Shown: one piece after another, positions 29,601 through 40,200 of the stretch
Layout of the letters: each line of letters begins with the position of its first letter
Position numbering within the stretch: the first letter of the stretch is position 1
From: Zhongshania aliphaticivorans
Lineage (GTDB): Bacteria; Pseudomonadota; Gammaproteobacteria; Pseudomonadales; Spongiibacteraceae
Direction: 5' to 3'
DNA: 64,000 bases
Assembly: GCF_902705875.1 (NCBI RefSeq)
Contig: NZ_CACSIK010000001.1
Span: forward strand, 2,125,632 to 2,189,631
The notes under the pieces: model-generated
The model's input: the letters and a program-made list of their open reading frames with translations, nothing else
Database searches by the model: none
Told to the model about the DNA's origin: nothing
Program-made: the position numbers and the translations under genes

Positions 29601-31048
29601 CGTAAGATAATTTCACCAGCTGCAGGTTCACCTCTAGCAATAAGGCCAACAGCTCGTTCACGCAATTGATTTACACGCTCCGCTTGCAAATACGACAAGC
29701 GCTTACGATCTGCCTCAGGTAATTTAGCAAATTCTATCTCTGCTTCGCCGTACTCTCTTCTTGCGATTAACGACCTAACCAAACCCGAACGAGCGGGGAC
29801 AGAGTCGGGCACAATCAATAAATATCGTCGATACACTCCTTCTGCCTCAGCTGACCGCCCCTGAGCCATAAGAATTTCAGCTTGCAATAATCTGGCATCT
29901 TGACCCGGCACTCCCTGATACTCAGTTAAGGGCAAGACAGAGGCATAAGCTTTTTCAAGCTCCCCAGAATTCAAAAGATTACGAGTTTGCTCTAAACGCG
30001 CATAAAATCGGGCAGAATCACGAGCATCTCGCCACTTGCCAGCGGTCTTGGGAGCCATAGTCATCGCTTTACTTAAACTCGTATCAGCGGCTGAAAATTG
30101 CCCATTACGCAGTTGCACCAAACCCATGCCGGCAATTGCATTAGCATCGTCAGGGTGCGCTTTAATTGCAGTATTAAAGCCCTCTTTAGCCTCATTAAGG
30201 CGACCCCGTCTTAAATCAGTGTACGCCTTCGCCTGCGCCTGGCCTGTATCTTGTTTAGATGTATTAAGGTGTGCAATCACCTCTTGATCAGCAGGAAACG
30301 CTTTAAGATAAGTGTTAAGTCCTTCAATATATTTTGCTGTTGATGGCAACCACAACAAACTTTGACGCCAAGCCTTACGAACTCGATCATCCTTTTTCTC
30401 ACTCCAAAGTAACGCTAAGCGGTCAGCACCTTCGGGACGGCTCGCGCTCCGGTAAGTCAGCGCCTCAGCGTAGGCAACTGCAACGTTGTAGTCTTGGGGC
30501 TTTTCGACAGTAAGTGATTTCAGCCCTTTTATTGCTTCTTCCCAGCCGCTATCGGTACCAGCCAACGTCTGATAATACTCCAGAGCAAGATCGTCAGGTG
30601 GCGGATCACCGGCAAACAATTCACGATATACATTCGCGGCCTTCCCCGACTCTCCACGCGCTGCAAATGTTCTTGCTTTTGCAAGAACCGACGCGTCAAG
30701 CGACGTTCTTCGTAAACGATCACTTAACCCACGCCATTGTTCACTATCAGGCGCAGTGCGCTGCAATTTCTCAGCCCAGTTATGAGCCGCCGCTGTATCG
30801 CCACGATTTAGCTCTAACAAGGCCATTTGGTAAAGCGCTTCGCTATTATCATCATCAGAAGCCAAAACCCGCTTCAGCGAGTCTTCAGCCAAATCAGCTC
30901 TTCCCGACTGCATCCAGAATCGCGCTTGCTCAAGTAAACGAATATACGAGGCGTCTTGAGCCTCAAGTGAAACAGGCAGACCTACTGCTATCACTAAGAG
31001 CATGTAAATCCGTTTAATATCGAAACACTGACTTACTGACAATTTCAT
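26690..31048 (-). CDS. bcsC: Cellulose synthase outer-membrane subunit BcsC
   Basis: 1452 aa. A signal peptide (IYMLLVIAVGLPVSLEAQ) is followed by a long tetratricopeptide scaffold to about residue 830 (repeated ALYQMALLELNRGDTAAAH, LLAPDDPWLRLELARLYDDQ patterns). The C-terminal third carries the BcsC beta-barrel domain, rich in aromatic alternating strands and ending FLYNTDP. It spans the periplasm and exports the glucan through the outer membrane. Its start overlaps the bcsAB stop by four bases (ATGA). Confidence 0.95.
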   Translation of the reverse strand: MKLSVSQCFDIKRIYMLLVIAVGLPVSLEAQDASYIRLLEQARFWMQSGRADLAEDSLKRVLASDDDNSEALYQMALLELNRGDTAAAHNWAEKLQRTAPDSEQWRGLSDRLRRTSLDASVLAKARTFAARGESGKAANVYRELFAGDPPPDDLALEYYQTLAGTDSGWEEAIKGLKSLTVEKPQDYNVAVAYAEALTYRSASRPEGADRLALLWSEKKDDRVRKAWRQSLLWLPSTAKYIEGLNTYLKAFPADQEVIAHLNTSKQDTGQAQAKAYTDLRRGRLNEAKEGFNTAIKAHPDDANAIAGMGLVQLRNGQFSAADTSLSKAMTMAPKTAGKWRDARDSARFYARLEQTRNLLNSGELEKAYASVLPLTEYQGVPGQDARLLQAEILMAQGRSAEAEGVYRRYLLIVPDSVPARSGLVRSLIARREYGEAEIEFAKLPEADRKRLSYLQAERVNQLRERAVGLIARGEPAAGEIILREALLIAPDDPWLRLELARLYDDQDQPVRARTLLRPLVQQGSHEGLTVAAMLAEKQQRWAEVEHLIGQVPENQRSESQLALLVRASMGRRLQSLQTILKTGDPISVEMALDDLYRNPPASALELGQVALVLVEEGERSLALALVRRDLSAGFSATPTDYLNHLSVLVKTENDREAQRLLGFLNREAQDDQKTLDTLSSANTTLLLAQVAKLQSAKKHADAYDLLMTGLESNPEDEQLLLALAGLYQQGDYYDYAGQVYEYVYERSTGSRNVALLGMTETALIANNLDQAEAFLQQAAPLESPQWLILAARIAEAQGDKRQALSFVEQARMAAVGESIHLGEYQIADNPFRNGLSGLKKQDGDNRWQRLVKKSNTADFADVGAWLPGHSVAAGRWRPERESRKYVNRDFDSQPTSQGVMSSPYDDKMPLQWSERYWQDQGREHLLAATSIASTQSNTAVTDSQYREIEGIDTYRHKLKKDLSPRIRSDIGMRFRQGEDGLSQLAEVSGELGFSGVPLGNGRFELVVSPVYLNAGTLSEDSASQIYRSAVSSSVASNLAEKLNGVGSIIDEVDISAQELALANAALEAAQDSGTAQEITALEARVQTAERNFGLAVNRNPLYEVGIDLDTLTTDQRQFVDDYLLQEFGGNDFSLLADDVASYQVRSSAVSDLVSQLITRVGSYNRAVPLNSNEEAGLGVAINYKRNAFTADIGSTPLGFEITNIVGGIFYGPKITSNTQLRLQAQRRAVEDSLLSYAGVEDPVTGDRWGAVTRSGVNAGLAFDNQDVGIYGDIGFYYYGGENVQGNQMLQANFGAYLRPVNEEQSTLQAGVNMGYSSFDQNLSKFTYGHGGYFSPQSYVSLAFPIHYSEKYKKLSWNASASLGFQSYSVDGAAYFPTLNYQQRWLDVLADSGAVTESRYSSESESGFGMNLGAGMRYELSPAFSVGSRISYDTFGDYSETSAVINFLYNTDP

Positions 31049-34000
31049 CTCTCTCCATCCCTACGCCGCTTAGCTCGTAAAACAAGTAGGGTGTAAGCCT
31101 GAGCAACCAATAACGAAACAATAAGCAAAGGCAAAATTAACAATAAAAAAGGACGTTGGGCAAACCACCAACGAAGACGGTTATATCGATTTTCATCCCC
31201 CTGTAAACGAGTAGATTCCAGACGGTACGAATTTGCTCCTTCGCCACTATCTAAAACTGACAAATCACCAGACACCGTTGTAAAAACATTAGGGGTATCA
31301 AATTGTTTAACCATATCCACCAAACCAAAGCTATCCGTCGCAGTTAGTAAAACAGTTAGCAACACATCTGTTTCAGCGCTATCTGGCTCTTGTTTAGAGC
31401 GTGACGCTGTACTGACAAGAGCCTGTAGATATTCACGACTATTTAATGTTCTATCTGCCTCGTCCTGACTCAGGCGGTTACCATCTAAAAATAAAGATAC
31501 AATCCAATCTTTACGTTTTAGCTCTGCCACCCTTAAGCGGCCTTTATTAACAAATAACCTACTACCCTTAAGAACCTCTTTGGTTATTGGAGCCGAGGTA
31601 CCCGCTAAGGCAAGCCAATGACGGCCCGCAACACTAGAGAGTTGATCCCCTCCCAAGGCCACCGCCAAATTAAGCGCAGGCTTACCTGTAAACTCAGAAA
31701 AGCTAGCTATTAATTCAAAAGCAGCGGCTAAAACCTGTTTGTCCGGTTGAGCAGGGAGCACCAAAGCACTATTGGACATATCTGCCTTAGACGTAAACGG
31801 ATAGCCCGAGTCAGTAAACAATGACAAATCAGGCACTGATACCATTGAACGAAGTTCAGAAAGGTCAATATTCGTTTCTGGCATTAAATGACTGACAACA
31901 TCATCAGGAACATTAGAGCGACAATCGCTAGAAAGCTTAGCCTGCAAATTAAAATAAAAGGTTAACTCATTTTTACCATGCAAACGCTCAGGTGAGAGAT
32001 GAATAACCTTTTCTTCTTGGCGAACTTGTCCTCCAAGCGCACCCCATAATTGCTCCAACAATCCTTTCCTATTCACCGGTAGGGACCGTAAAAAACCACC
32101 ATTTAAAGTTATATCAAGATGAGATTTGCCAACGTCCAGCCACTCACCTTCAGGAAACTGATATTTAACGCGAAGTGGAACCGTGCGTCCCGGCCAAAGG
32201 TTCATAGACGGAGAGAGCCTAAACGGCATAGTAATTAATGGTGGCGTAAGCCCGCTAACACGTAATGAATTTGGTTCAACAAGCTCACCGAGTTCAATAA
32301 CATCAGAGGTATCAACCCAACGACTTGCACTTTCAACTGTATCGTCTGAAGCGGAAGTATCAGAAACTTTTACACTTCGCCCCATCAACTGATGACTTTG
32401 CGACGCCAAATAACGAGCAGCTTGAATTAATCCCCGATCATCAGGCGCCTCGATAACTAATAAACTACCATAGGTTGAATTAGGGTTATCTGTTAAACGA
32501 ATAGCGGGTACCTCTATATCAGTCTTACTGATACCTGGTACCGGATGCTCATTAGTGGCAAACACAATAGCGTGACCAGCAGGTAGGCTATCCCCCACTG
32601 AAAAGGACAGGGTTCGAAAATGACTTTCAGCCCCAATCCATGACGCGAGTATTGCAGCAGAACGCACTTGCTCTCGAGAAGGCCTCGCGGGTAAAACCAT
32701 TGATATTAATGAATCTCCCGAGGCGTTAGGATCAAAAAACGGCCTCGGTAGTAATGATAGATCTTTAGCCGTTGGCAGCGTATCTGTCGTCAATAAAAAC
32801 CGTGATGTAGGTAGAATATTAACACTGGTTACCATGCCCTCGGCCACATCACAATCGTCGCTACGACTACCAACAAGAGCAAGATCAATATTATTATTCG
32901 ACACCAGATAAGCTGGGTTTACCTCTACGGAATACTTTAAGGGCATTGGATCTTGCAATTCCAAAGCGGCCCGCCCAACTTCGACGCCATTAACTGACAA
33001 GATTAAGGTATCGCCATAATCATTTGGTGAGAAATAATCTATTAATAAATCAAATCTTGCCCCTCTAACAACCTCATCTCTTGGCAATGAAAACTGGGTA
33101 CCTGCTCGCCCTCCACTCCCCCTTATATACAAACCCTTACTGCCGCCCAGCTCACCCAGCGCAAGCTCTCTTGCACGATACCCGTCTGCATCCACAGTAT
33201 CCGCCATCGCCGGCAAACTGGCTAAAAGCAACAATACTGAAAACAAAACCAACATCGCTAAAGGCACAACCCAACGCGTAAATAACTGCTCTTGAACTTG
33301 GCTATTTGCCTGTCGCTCATCTTCGCTATTTGAAAATAATCGCGGAGCGAATAAGCCCAAAATACAACGTAACATTCCCACGAAGGATCTCAGAGGGTGA
33401 TCAGACGGATGCTCCTGCTCAGCAAACCACGCATTCTCTCTTCCCATCACAATACTGACTAGCTGGCGACGTTGATCCGTATCCAACTCGCCAAACCGAA
33501 GACGAAAACTTTCCTCATCGCTACTTACAAGTGTTACAGGCAGGACAACTCTGCGCTTGTGATAAATAAGCTCAATACACTCAATTGCAGTAGGCAGCAC
33601 TTGCTTTTGCCGATTACGCAAGCGAACTCCACCCATAGAGATATCAATTAACTCACTCCCAAGAGCATGTCCGCCCTCAAGAAAAATGGACACCGGCAAC
33701 TGTAAATCAATACGTACATTAACTCGAGATTGTTGCCGTTCACGTGCTACAGCTATAGCAGCCAACAATGTAAATAAACTAAACCCAGCCCAAAAAACGT
33801 TGAGCAACATTACATTAGGTTCGACATCGTAATAATCGTGCCAATAAAGCCTCACCAAGCCCCAGCCAACACTAGCTAACAATAAGAATGCGACAATAAG
33901 TTGCGGCTTAACCGCATCAATATCAAAAAATGTTTGCTCTACGAGAGCACCTTTATCGGTAACATTGAATTTGCCTTTATTCGGATTTAAAAGGGTTGTC

Positions 34001-35448
34001 ATTGTTGGCCTTACTAATTGAAAAGCCAATACAGACTCGTAAATCTCCCCCCAGAAAATATGCCGAAACCGTCCATTAGTTCGTGAGTTTGTATATACCG
34101 CATGAACTAAATGTGGCAATGCATAAGCAATAATAATTTCTGCCGATGAGGCAATAATATTTTGACCGATTAACAGATACGCCAGCGGGGCGGTAATAAA
34201 CACAACGCGTGGCAAAGGAAATTGAAAATGCAACATAGCGGACAAGTAACACAAACGCTGCGCAAAACTTAAGCCTCGCCCAAACAACGGGTTATCTGTT
34301 CGAAGTATCTGCATCATACCTCGAGCCCAACGAGCCCGTTGACCAATATGAACAGAAAGTCGTTCCGTGGCCAAGCCCGCCGCAAGCGGCAGACCCAAAT
34401 ATGCGGTCCCCCACCCTTTGCGCTGCATTTTTAAAGCTGTGTGAGCATCTTCTGTTACGGTTTCTACAGCAAAGCCTTCAACATCTTGTAAGGCAGTTCG
34501 ACGAATAACTGCGCACGAACCGCAAAAAAAGGTCGCATTCCAAAAATCGTTTCCCTGCTGCACTGGACCATAAAATAAAGCACTTTCTCGCGGGACATCA
34601 TCACCAACCGCAAGGTTTCTTTCAAAGGGATCTGGCGAATAAAAATAATGAGGGGTTTGTAACAAAGACAGATTTTCGTCTTTCAAAAACCCGCCTACGG
34701 TGTATTGTAAAAAGCCGCAGGTTGGAACATGATCGCAATCAAAAACTGCAACCAAGTCCCCGTCAGTCTGCGCTAGCGCATTATTTAGGTTCCCCGCCTT
34801 GGCATGTTGATTATCATTCCGGGTAATGTAACCAACCCCAGCCCTTGCGGCAAAAGCTGCAAAAGCGTCACGCCGACCATCGTCAAGTAAGTAGACTCTT
34901 AATTTATCCGCAGGGTATTCAAGACATTGCGCAGCAAGAACAGTATCTGCAACAACACTTAAACTTTCATTATAACTTGGGATGTATACATCAACCGTGG
35001 GCCACTCAGCTGTATTCTTCGGCAGTGGAGTAATTCGACGCTCCAAAGGCATTGCCGTCTGTAAATACCCCAAAAACAAAATAAGCCATGCATAAAGTTC
35101 AGCAGCAAATAAACCATAGCCAAGGACGTACTCTAAGCCGCTTTCAAAAACTAAAGTTTCCGAAGCACGCCAATACATATACCTTGTCGAAACCAGCAAA
35201 CTCATTGCCATTAAAAACAGCGACACTAACCTTGATTGAGGTTTTACGCGACTCATTACCACCATAATGGCAACACTGAACACGCCCAACAGGGTTTGAT
35301 AAGCCACATCCATTGGCGTAGTAATAAATAGAAACAAGGGAATAACAGAACAAATTAGCAACAACCACAATACAAACCACTTACCAGAAGTATTGTTTAA
35401 TTGCTCTGACTTAGCCTTTGAATCCTCTTCTTCAAACGGCTTATCCAC
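31045..35448 (-). CDS. bcsAB: Fused cellulose synthase catalytic and periplasmic subunits (BcsA-BcsB)
   Basis: 1467 aa, roughly the sum of BcsA and BcsB. The BcsA half has membrane helices, then the GT2 motifs VYLLDDGRR (about 190), FDCDHVP (about 240), TEDAHTALKMQRKGW (about 335) and QRARWARGM (about 375). A PilZ domain for c-di-GMP follows, with RQQSR and DISMGGVRLR. A hydrophobic segment ending LASLPAMADTV marks the old BcsB signal peptide, now an internal membrane span. The BcsB half ends in a C-terminal helix (LLLILPLLIVSLLVAQAYTLLV). The GTG start overlaps bcsQ by eight bases. Confidence 0.95.
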   Translation of the reverse strand: MDKPFEEEDSKAKSEQLNNTSGKWFVLWLLLICSVIPLFLFITTPMDVAYQTLLGVFSVAIMVVMSRVKPQSRLVSLFLMAMSLLVSTRYMYWRASETLVFESGLEYVLGYGLFAAELYAWLILFLGYLQTAMPLERRITPLPKNTAEWPTVDVYIPSYNESLSVVADTVLAAQCLEYPADKLRVYLLDDGRRDAFAAFAARAGVGYITRNDNQHAKAGNLNNALAQTDGDLVAVFDCDHVPTCGFLQYTVGGFLKDENLSLLQTPHYFYSPDPFERNLAVGDDVPRESALFYGPVQQGNDFWNATFFCGSCAVIRRTALQDVEGFAVETVTEDAHTALKMQRKGWGTAYLGLPLAAGLATERLSVHIGQRARWARGMMQILRTDNPLFGRGLSFAQRLCYLSAMLHFQFPLPRVVFITAPLAYLLIGQNIIASSAEIIIAYALPHLVHAVYTNSRTNGRFRHIFWGEIYESVLAFQLVRPTMTTLLNPNKGKFNVTDKGALVEQTFFDIDAVKPQLIVAFLLLASVGWGLVRLYWHDYYDVEPNVMLLNVFWAGFSLFTLLAAIAVARERQQSRVNVRIDLQLPVSIFLEGGHALGSELIDISMGGVRLRNRQKQVLPTAIECIELIYHKRRVVLPVTLVSSDEESFRLRFGELDTDQRRQLVSIVMGRENAWFAEQEHPSDHPLRSFVGMLRCILGLFAPRLFSNSEDERQANSQVQEQLFTRWVVPLAMLVLFSVLLLLASLPAMADTVDADGYRARELALGELGGSKGLYIRGSGGRAGTQFSLPRDEVVRGARFDLLIDYFSPNDYGDTLILSVNGVEVGRAALELQDPMPLKYSVEVNPAYLVSNNNIDLALVGSRSDDCDVAEGMVTSVNILPTSRFLLTTDTLPTAKDLSLLPRPFFDPNASGDSLISMVLPARPSREQVRSAAILASWIGAESHFRTLSFSVGDSLPAGHAIVFATNEHPVPGISKTDIEVPAIRLTDNPNSTYGSLLVIEAPDDRGLIQAARYLASQSHQLMGRSVKVSDTSASDDTVESASRWVDTSDVIELGELVEPNSLRVSGLTPPLITMPFRLSPSMNLWPGRTVPLRVKYQFPEGEWLDVGKSHLDITLNGGFLRSLPVNRKGLLEQLWGALGGQVRQEEKVIHLSPERLHGKNELTFYFNLQAKLSSDCRSNVPDDVVSHLMPETNIDLSELRSMVSVPDLSLFTDSGYPFTSKADMSNSALVLPAQPDKQVLAAAFELIASFSEFTGKPALNLAVALGGDQLSSVAGRHWLALAGTSAPITKEVLKGSRLFVNKGRLRVAELKRKDWIVSLFLDGNRLSQDEADRTLNSREYLQALVSTASRSKQEPDSAETDVLLTVLLTATDSFGLVDMVKQFDTPNVFTTVSGDLSVLDSGEGANSYRLESTRLQGDENRYNRLRWWFAQRPFLLLILPLLIVSLLVAQAYTLLVLRAKRRRDGER

Positions 35449-36211
35449 CCAGCTTCTCCAAATGAATCAGTTCTTTCATGACCCTATTTACCAGTGCGTC
35501 TAAATCCTGCGCAGCCAAACTGCCAGGTGCACTTTCAAATACAATCCGTTGTTTTGCGTTTGCTTCTAAAACAGCCTCGTCGCGATGAATTAAGCCCATT
35601 ATTTCTTCACCGAATCGGTTTTCCATAAAAGTACAAATTTCACTATTCAAACGACTGCGCGGATCAACTTGATTGAGTACCAAACCATGCCGACTCTCAG
35701 CCGGAACATCCGAAGGGTAATAACTGCCATTTTCTACCGCCGGAAGCAAAGAGATTGAGGCTGAATCAGACAGCAGAACAGTCAATCGTAAATCCGCCAA
35801 ACCAGCTACTGCCGACAATGCTCGAGATTGACCCGGCGGCAAGTCGGCTATGATCACGGTTCCCCTTGACTGACTAAGTGAAGCAAATCGGGAGCGTAGA
35901 AAAGCAGGCTGCCGCAAATATTGTTCAAAAGCATTGCTCATTGCTTGACTGGGGTAGCCATAAGGCAGAACAAATAAATTATCTGCAATCTCTACCGTTA
36001 AAGAAGACCAGTCCTCACTCGCTACTGCGTTTTCGACAAAGCCACGACCATCATCTAGGCGCACACCAAAATGAAGTCGCAGAGCATTCTGAGGGTCAAA
36101 ATCCACAGCAATAACACGAAACCCTCGCCGCCTTAGCCCATAAGCCAAGTTAGCAGTGCATGTGGTTTTCCCAACGCCACCCTTTGGGGAGCTAATACAG
36201 ATAACTGCCAC
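35441..36211 (-). CDS. bcsQ: Cellulose biosynthesis protein BcsQ (ParA-like ATPase)
   Basis: 256 aa MinD/ParA-type ATPase. The deviant Walker A SSPKGGVGKTT is near residue 8, the switch-I DFDPQNALRLHFG and the Walker B-like IIADLPPGQSRAL are visible. BcsQ sits at the cell pole and is needed for cellulose production in enterobacteria. It is flanked by the small upstream gene (they share base 36211) and bcsAB, so it is in the same transcript. Confidence 0.93.
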   Translation of the reverse strand: MAVICISSPKGGVGKTTCTANLAYGLRRRGFRVIAVDFDPQNALRLHFGVRLDDGRGFVENAVASEDWSSLTVEIADNLFVLPYGYPSQAMSNAFEQYLRQPAFLRSRFASLSQSRGTVIIADLPPGQSRALSAVAGLADLRLTVLLSDSASISLLPAVENGSYYPSDVPAESRHGLVLNQVDPRSRLNSEICTFMENRFGEEIMGLIHRDEAVLEANAKQRIVFESAPGSLAAQDLDALVNRVMKELIHLEKLGG

Positions 36212-36558
36212 TAGCGGGACGCCAGTTTACGACTATGTGCTGCAATACGCTGCAGCAAAGGTTTCAAAGGCGTATTGCCGCTAGGAACATCTAGCTCAGA
36301 TGACACTTCCTCAGCAATCGAGTTTGGTTTTGACAAAATATTTCCAAACCTCACCGGATTAACAGGAGATTCAGTGTTTTCAGTATCGAAAGTATTTAGT
36401 GAGGGAAGTGGGGCATCAATTTCGATGCCATCTTGCGCTTTATCAGTCGAGATATATGGCGCATTCGTCTGTTTCGCAGCTTGAGCGAGAAGCGGCCAAG
36501 AAGAAAAATCCGAAGAGCTAGTCACCTTCGACATTCTTTTAATTTCCATTTCTTTCAT
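36211..36558 (-). CDS. Small unknown protein heading the cellulose operon
   Basis: 115 aa from the ATG at 36558 with AGGGAA upstream. It is hydrophilic and probably partly disordered, with an acidic Ser/Pro-rich middle (DAPLPSLNTFDTENTESPVNPVRF) and a basic C-terminal helix (LKPLLQRIAAHSRKLASR). It shares base 36211 with the start of bcsQ. The position and size recall accessory proteins such as BcsR, BcsO and BcsP, but I cannot assign it to any of these from sequence alone. It probably modulates the synthase or BcsQ. Confidence 0.7.
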   Translation of the reverse strand: MKEMEIKRMSKVTSSSDFSSWPLLAQAAKQTNAPYISTDKAQDGIEIDAPLPSLNTFDTENTESPVNPVRFGNILSKPNSIAEEVSSELDVPSGNTPLKPLLQRIAAHSRKLASR

Positions 36559-36857
36559 CAAAATTCCCTATTAATAGTCTTACTATATTCTATTTAATCT
36601 ACATAACTGAATCTACTAACAAACTTGTATTATTATGTCAAAATACTACGAACTAGGCGTAAATAGTTACAATTGCTACACAGTCTGGTAACCCTCCCTT
36701 TTTAACTGGTGTGAATAGCCCCCAAGCATAATAGGAATTCATAGCCAGCCCAGCGAAAAGTGAACTGAGCTTACAAGCGCAATTCACTAACCAACTCATC
36801 CGAGAATCGTCACACACCTTGACTCCCCTCTCCTAGCGAGTATCCTTTGCGCCGATG

Positions 36858-37076
36858 TTTCAGGTGCCTGAGTGTATTTCTATATGCAACGGTGAAACGG
36901 GAAACAGGTGCGCACGCCTATCCAGCTGCAATACCTGTACTGCCCCCGCAACGGTAAACAGAGATGATTATTCAGCCAGCTATCATCTAGTTGGCAGCCA
37001 CTGCGTGTTACGTGGGAAGGCGAATTGATCACGCTGATGTTGTCAGCCCTTTGTGAGTCCGGAGACCGGCCTGAAA
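36858..37076 (+). promoter_or_regulatory. Cobalamin (adenosylcobalamin) riboswitch
   Basis: A P1 stem TTTCAGG (36858-36864) pairs with CCTGAAA (37070-37076). Between them are the conserved core elements of the family: GGGAAACAGGTG (36899-36910), CTGCCCCCGCAACGGTAA (36940-36957), GCCACTG (36977-36983), GTGGGAAGGCG and the B12 box GTGAGTCCGGAGACCGGCCTG region, within 37053-37073. It lies 133 nt upstream of the CobN-like gene on the same strand, so it should repress that operon when cobalamin is plentiful. The 134-nt expression platform is not resolved; sequestration of the ribosome site is possible. Confidence 0.95.
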
Positions 37077-37209
37077 TAACAGGATAAACGCGACGGGGTG
37101 TCGACGCCTGCTTCAGCCACCGCTGTCGCCTGCAAAAACTTCCACGCTTTTATTATTTCCTTATGCTTATTTACCGTATGCGGGAGAGCTGCGGTGGGAT
37201 GCCTTTGCT

Positions 37210-40200
37210 ATGTCTACACTTTTGCCGATTGCTGATTTACTCACATCTAAACGTCGACAGAGAATGTCTTTTTCTGCCTTTTTGTTCATTACCCTTTTTA
37301 GCCTATTTGGCACCAACTTAAGCCTTGCTGCCACTAATACCCTCACAGCCATTGTCTCTGACCGCTCAGCACCGACATTGATTGCCAGTGCACACCAATT
37401 ACTGCAAGAAAAAACAGAAGTGCAAATCCGTATCCGCACCGTTAGCCAGATTATTGCGATGGATGATCGCCAACTGCAAACGCTTATCAGCAACAGTCAA
37501 AGCCTATTGTTCATTGCCGTTTTTGGCGAGCCAGTAGAACGTCTGCTTAACCAGCGCTTTCCTGCCAGCCAAAAACGTACGGTATTGCATAGCGACCGCC
37601 GCTTAATGGCGTTACAGCGAGATAGACACGGCGATATTTTTGCCTCCAGCATTCCCGAAGATGTGGTCGGTGATCGTGATGCGGTTATTGATGAGCCCTC
37701 ACTAACGGCTAAACAAGCCGCAGCCCCCCCCTACGCCGATTGGCTGCAAGCGCGGGCTTACTGGGTGAATCGTTCAGTGGATAACGGCGTTAGCTTGTTT
37801 AATTTTATACTTAGCAACGGCAAACAAATTACGCCAGCGCAAGCCGTAGCGCCGCTACGTTTTGCCGTTTACCAAAACGACCAAGCCAATTGGCTAACAC
37901 CCGACAAATTAACGCAGGCCTTAAAACCCATGCGCCGCACACTTTGGATTATCGACCATGACGGTGGCGACATTTCTGGCGACTGGGCACTACACCAACA
38001 ACTATGCCAAGCCACACAATGGCAGTGTGTATCTATTCTGGCCGGTTGGGGTGAACCCAGCGTAGCCGCCATTTCACAAATACACGACATAATGCGCGGC
38101 TCCTTGGCAGGCACACCTGCCGCCATTGTGACCGTACAAGATTTTGTAATTGGCGGTGGCGAAGGCCGCGAAAAGGTCACTCAATTACTCACTAAAATAA
38201 ATTTACCAATCCTAAAGGCAGTTCGTTTGAGTGAATGGTCTGAGGCCGAGTGGGCCTTATCACCAGAGGGGATACCCAGAGATTCTGTTCACTACCGCGT
38301 GGCCATGCCTGAATTACAAGGCATCTCGCAACCGCAGGTTTTAGCTCTGGCGGAGCCAAGCGGCATAGACCCGCTCACCGGCGGCAGTCTTTATCGCAGC
38401 AAGCCGATAGACAATGAAGTAAAACGCCAAGCCCAACGCCTAACGCGTTGGATGACACTGCAAGAAAAAGCCAATGCCGACAAACGTATTGGCGTGGTCT
38501 ATTACAACCACCCACCCGGCCGCCACAATATCGGCGCAGATAACCTCAACGTACCCGAAAGCTTGCTGGAAATGCTGCAAGCGATGAAAGCCGCAGGCTA
38601 TAAAACAGGGCCGCTGCCAAAAGACGCCAATGCACTATTAGATAAATTACAGGCCACCGGCGTTAACCTGCCCGATGACCGCGCCGCTTTATCCGCCATG
38701 TCAACACAGGTAAACACCATTAGCGGCGATGATTACCAAGCCTGGTTTGCCACCCTGCCAAAGGTGGTGCAGGCAGAAATGGTCAACGGCCCACTAGGCG
38801 AGCTGCAAGTATGGCTGCAAGAACAAGTGGACAATGCGGTCGCCTTAGAGTCTGTCACTGAGCGCCAAAGCCGCTTGGCACTTATCAGCGCCCGCATGAG
38901 TAATACCATCAGCGATTTACAGCACGCCCTTGATGGTGTGCGTGATGCCGGCCGCGCTCGCGCACTAGACTTATTAGCTCAAACGGAAGCCGAGTACCAA
39001 GCCGTTATTCAACGCAGCGCCGATGGCGGCACACCAAATTGGCAAAGTAGTGAGAAACTTGTAAAAGCCATAATCGACATGGGCATTGAAGGGATTCGCG
39101 GCTGGGGCACGGCGCCAGGCCGAGTGATGGTATGGAAAAACAAAATACTGATTCCCGGCGTGCAATTCGGCAATGTCTTTTTAGGACCGCAACCACCGCG
39201 GGGCTGGGAAATTAACGAAGAACTACTCCACGCCAATATGTCCTTTCCACCGCCGCATCAGTATTTAGGTTTTTATCATTATATAAACGATGTGTTCAAA
39301 GCCGATGCGTTAGTCCACGTTGGCCGTCACTCCACCTATGAATTCCTACCTAAACGCAGCGTAGGTCTAAGCGAAAACGACTACCCCAGTATTGCGGTCG
39401 GCGATCTACCCAGTGTCTACCCCTATATCGTTGATGGCGTTGGCGAAGGCATTCAAGCAAAACGCCGTGGTTTAGCGGTGATGATCGATCACCTCACTCC
39501 TCCCCTCGCCGCCACCGAGCTCTACGATTCGCTTTTAGAAATTCGTCAGCTGATAGAAAGTGCCGAAGCTGCCAATGACGCAGACACCCGCGCCAGAGCG
39601 GTAAAAGCCCTGCGCGACAAAATTGATGAAACCAATTTGCGCGACGAACTTATCGCCAGCATGGACGAAGAATTAAAAGTACGTGGCATTGGCTTTGAAG
39701 AAACCGACGATTCTTTCTTGCTCCACGAAGTAGGCCACTACCTCACAAAGCTGCAAGAAAGCTTTATGCCACTGGGCCTACATGTATTTGGTCGCAACTG
39801 GCAGCCTGACGCCGTCGATACCATGATCAGCTCAATGTTACAGGGCGACAATAGCGGCAACGACAAAAGCAGCAAAGACGATTGGCGCAACAAATTAATC
39901 GCCTCCCCCGCCGCCGAAATGTCAGCCTTACTCAACGGTTTAAACGGTCATTTTGTCGAACCGGGTAAAGGTAACGATCCCATTCGGACGCCGGAGTCGC
40001 TGCCTACTGGCCGCAATTTTTATGCTTTAGATGGCAGCCTACTACCCACCCGCGTTGGCTTTGAGGTTGGCACCGCACTGGCCGCCAAAGTGCTTAGCGG
40101 TGAGTCTGGCGTCGCCATTGCAAACACCGACACCCACAATAATAAACAGGGAATTATTTTGTGGGCCTCTGACGCAGTACGTGACGAAGGTGCCATGATC

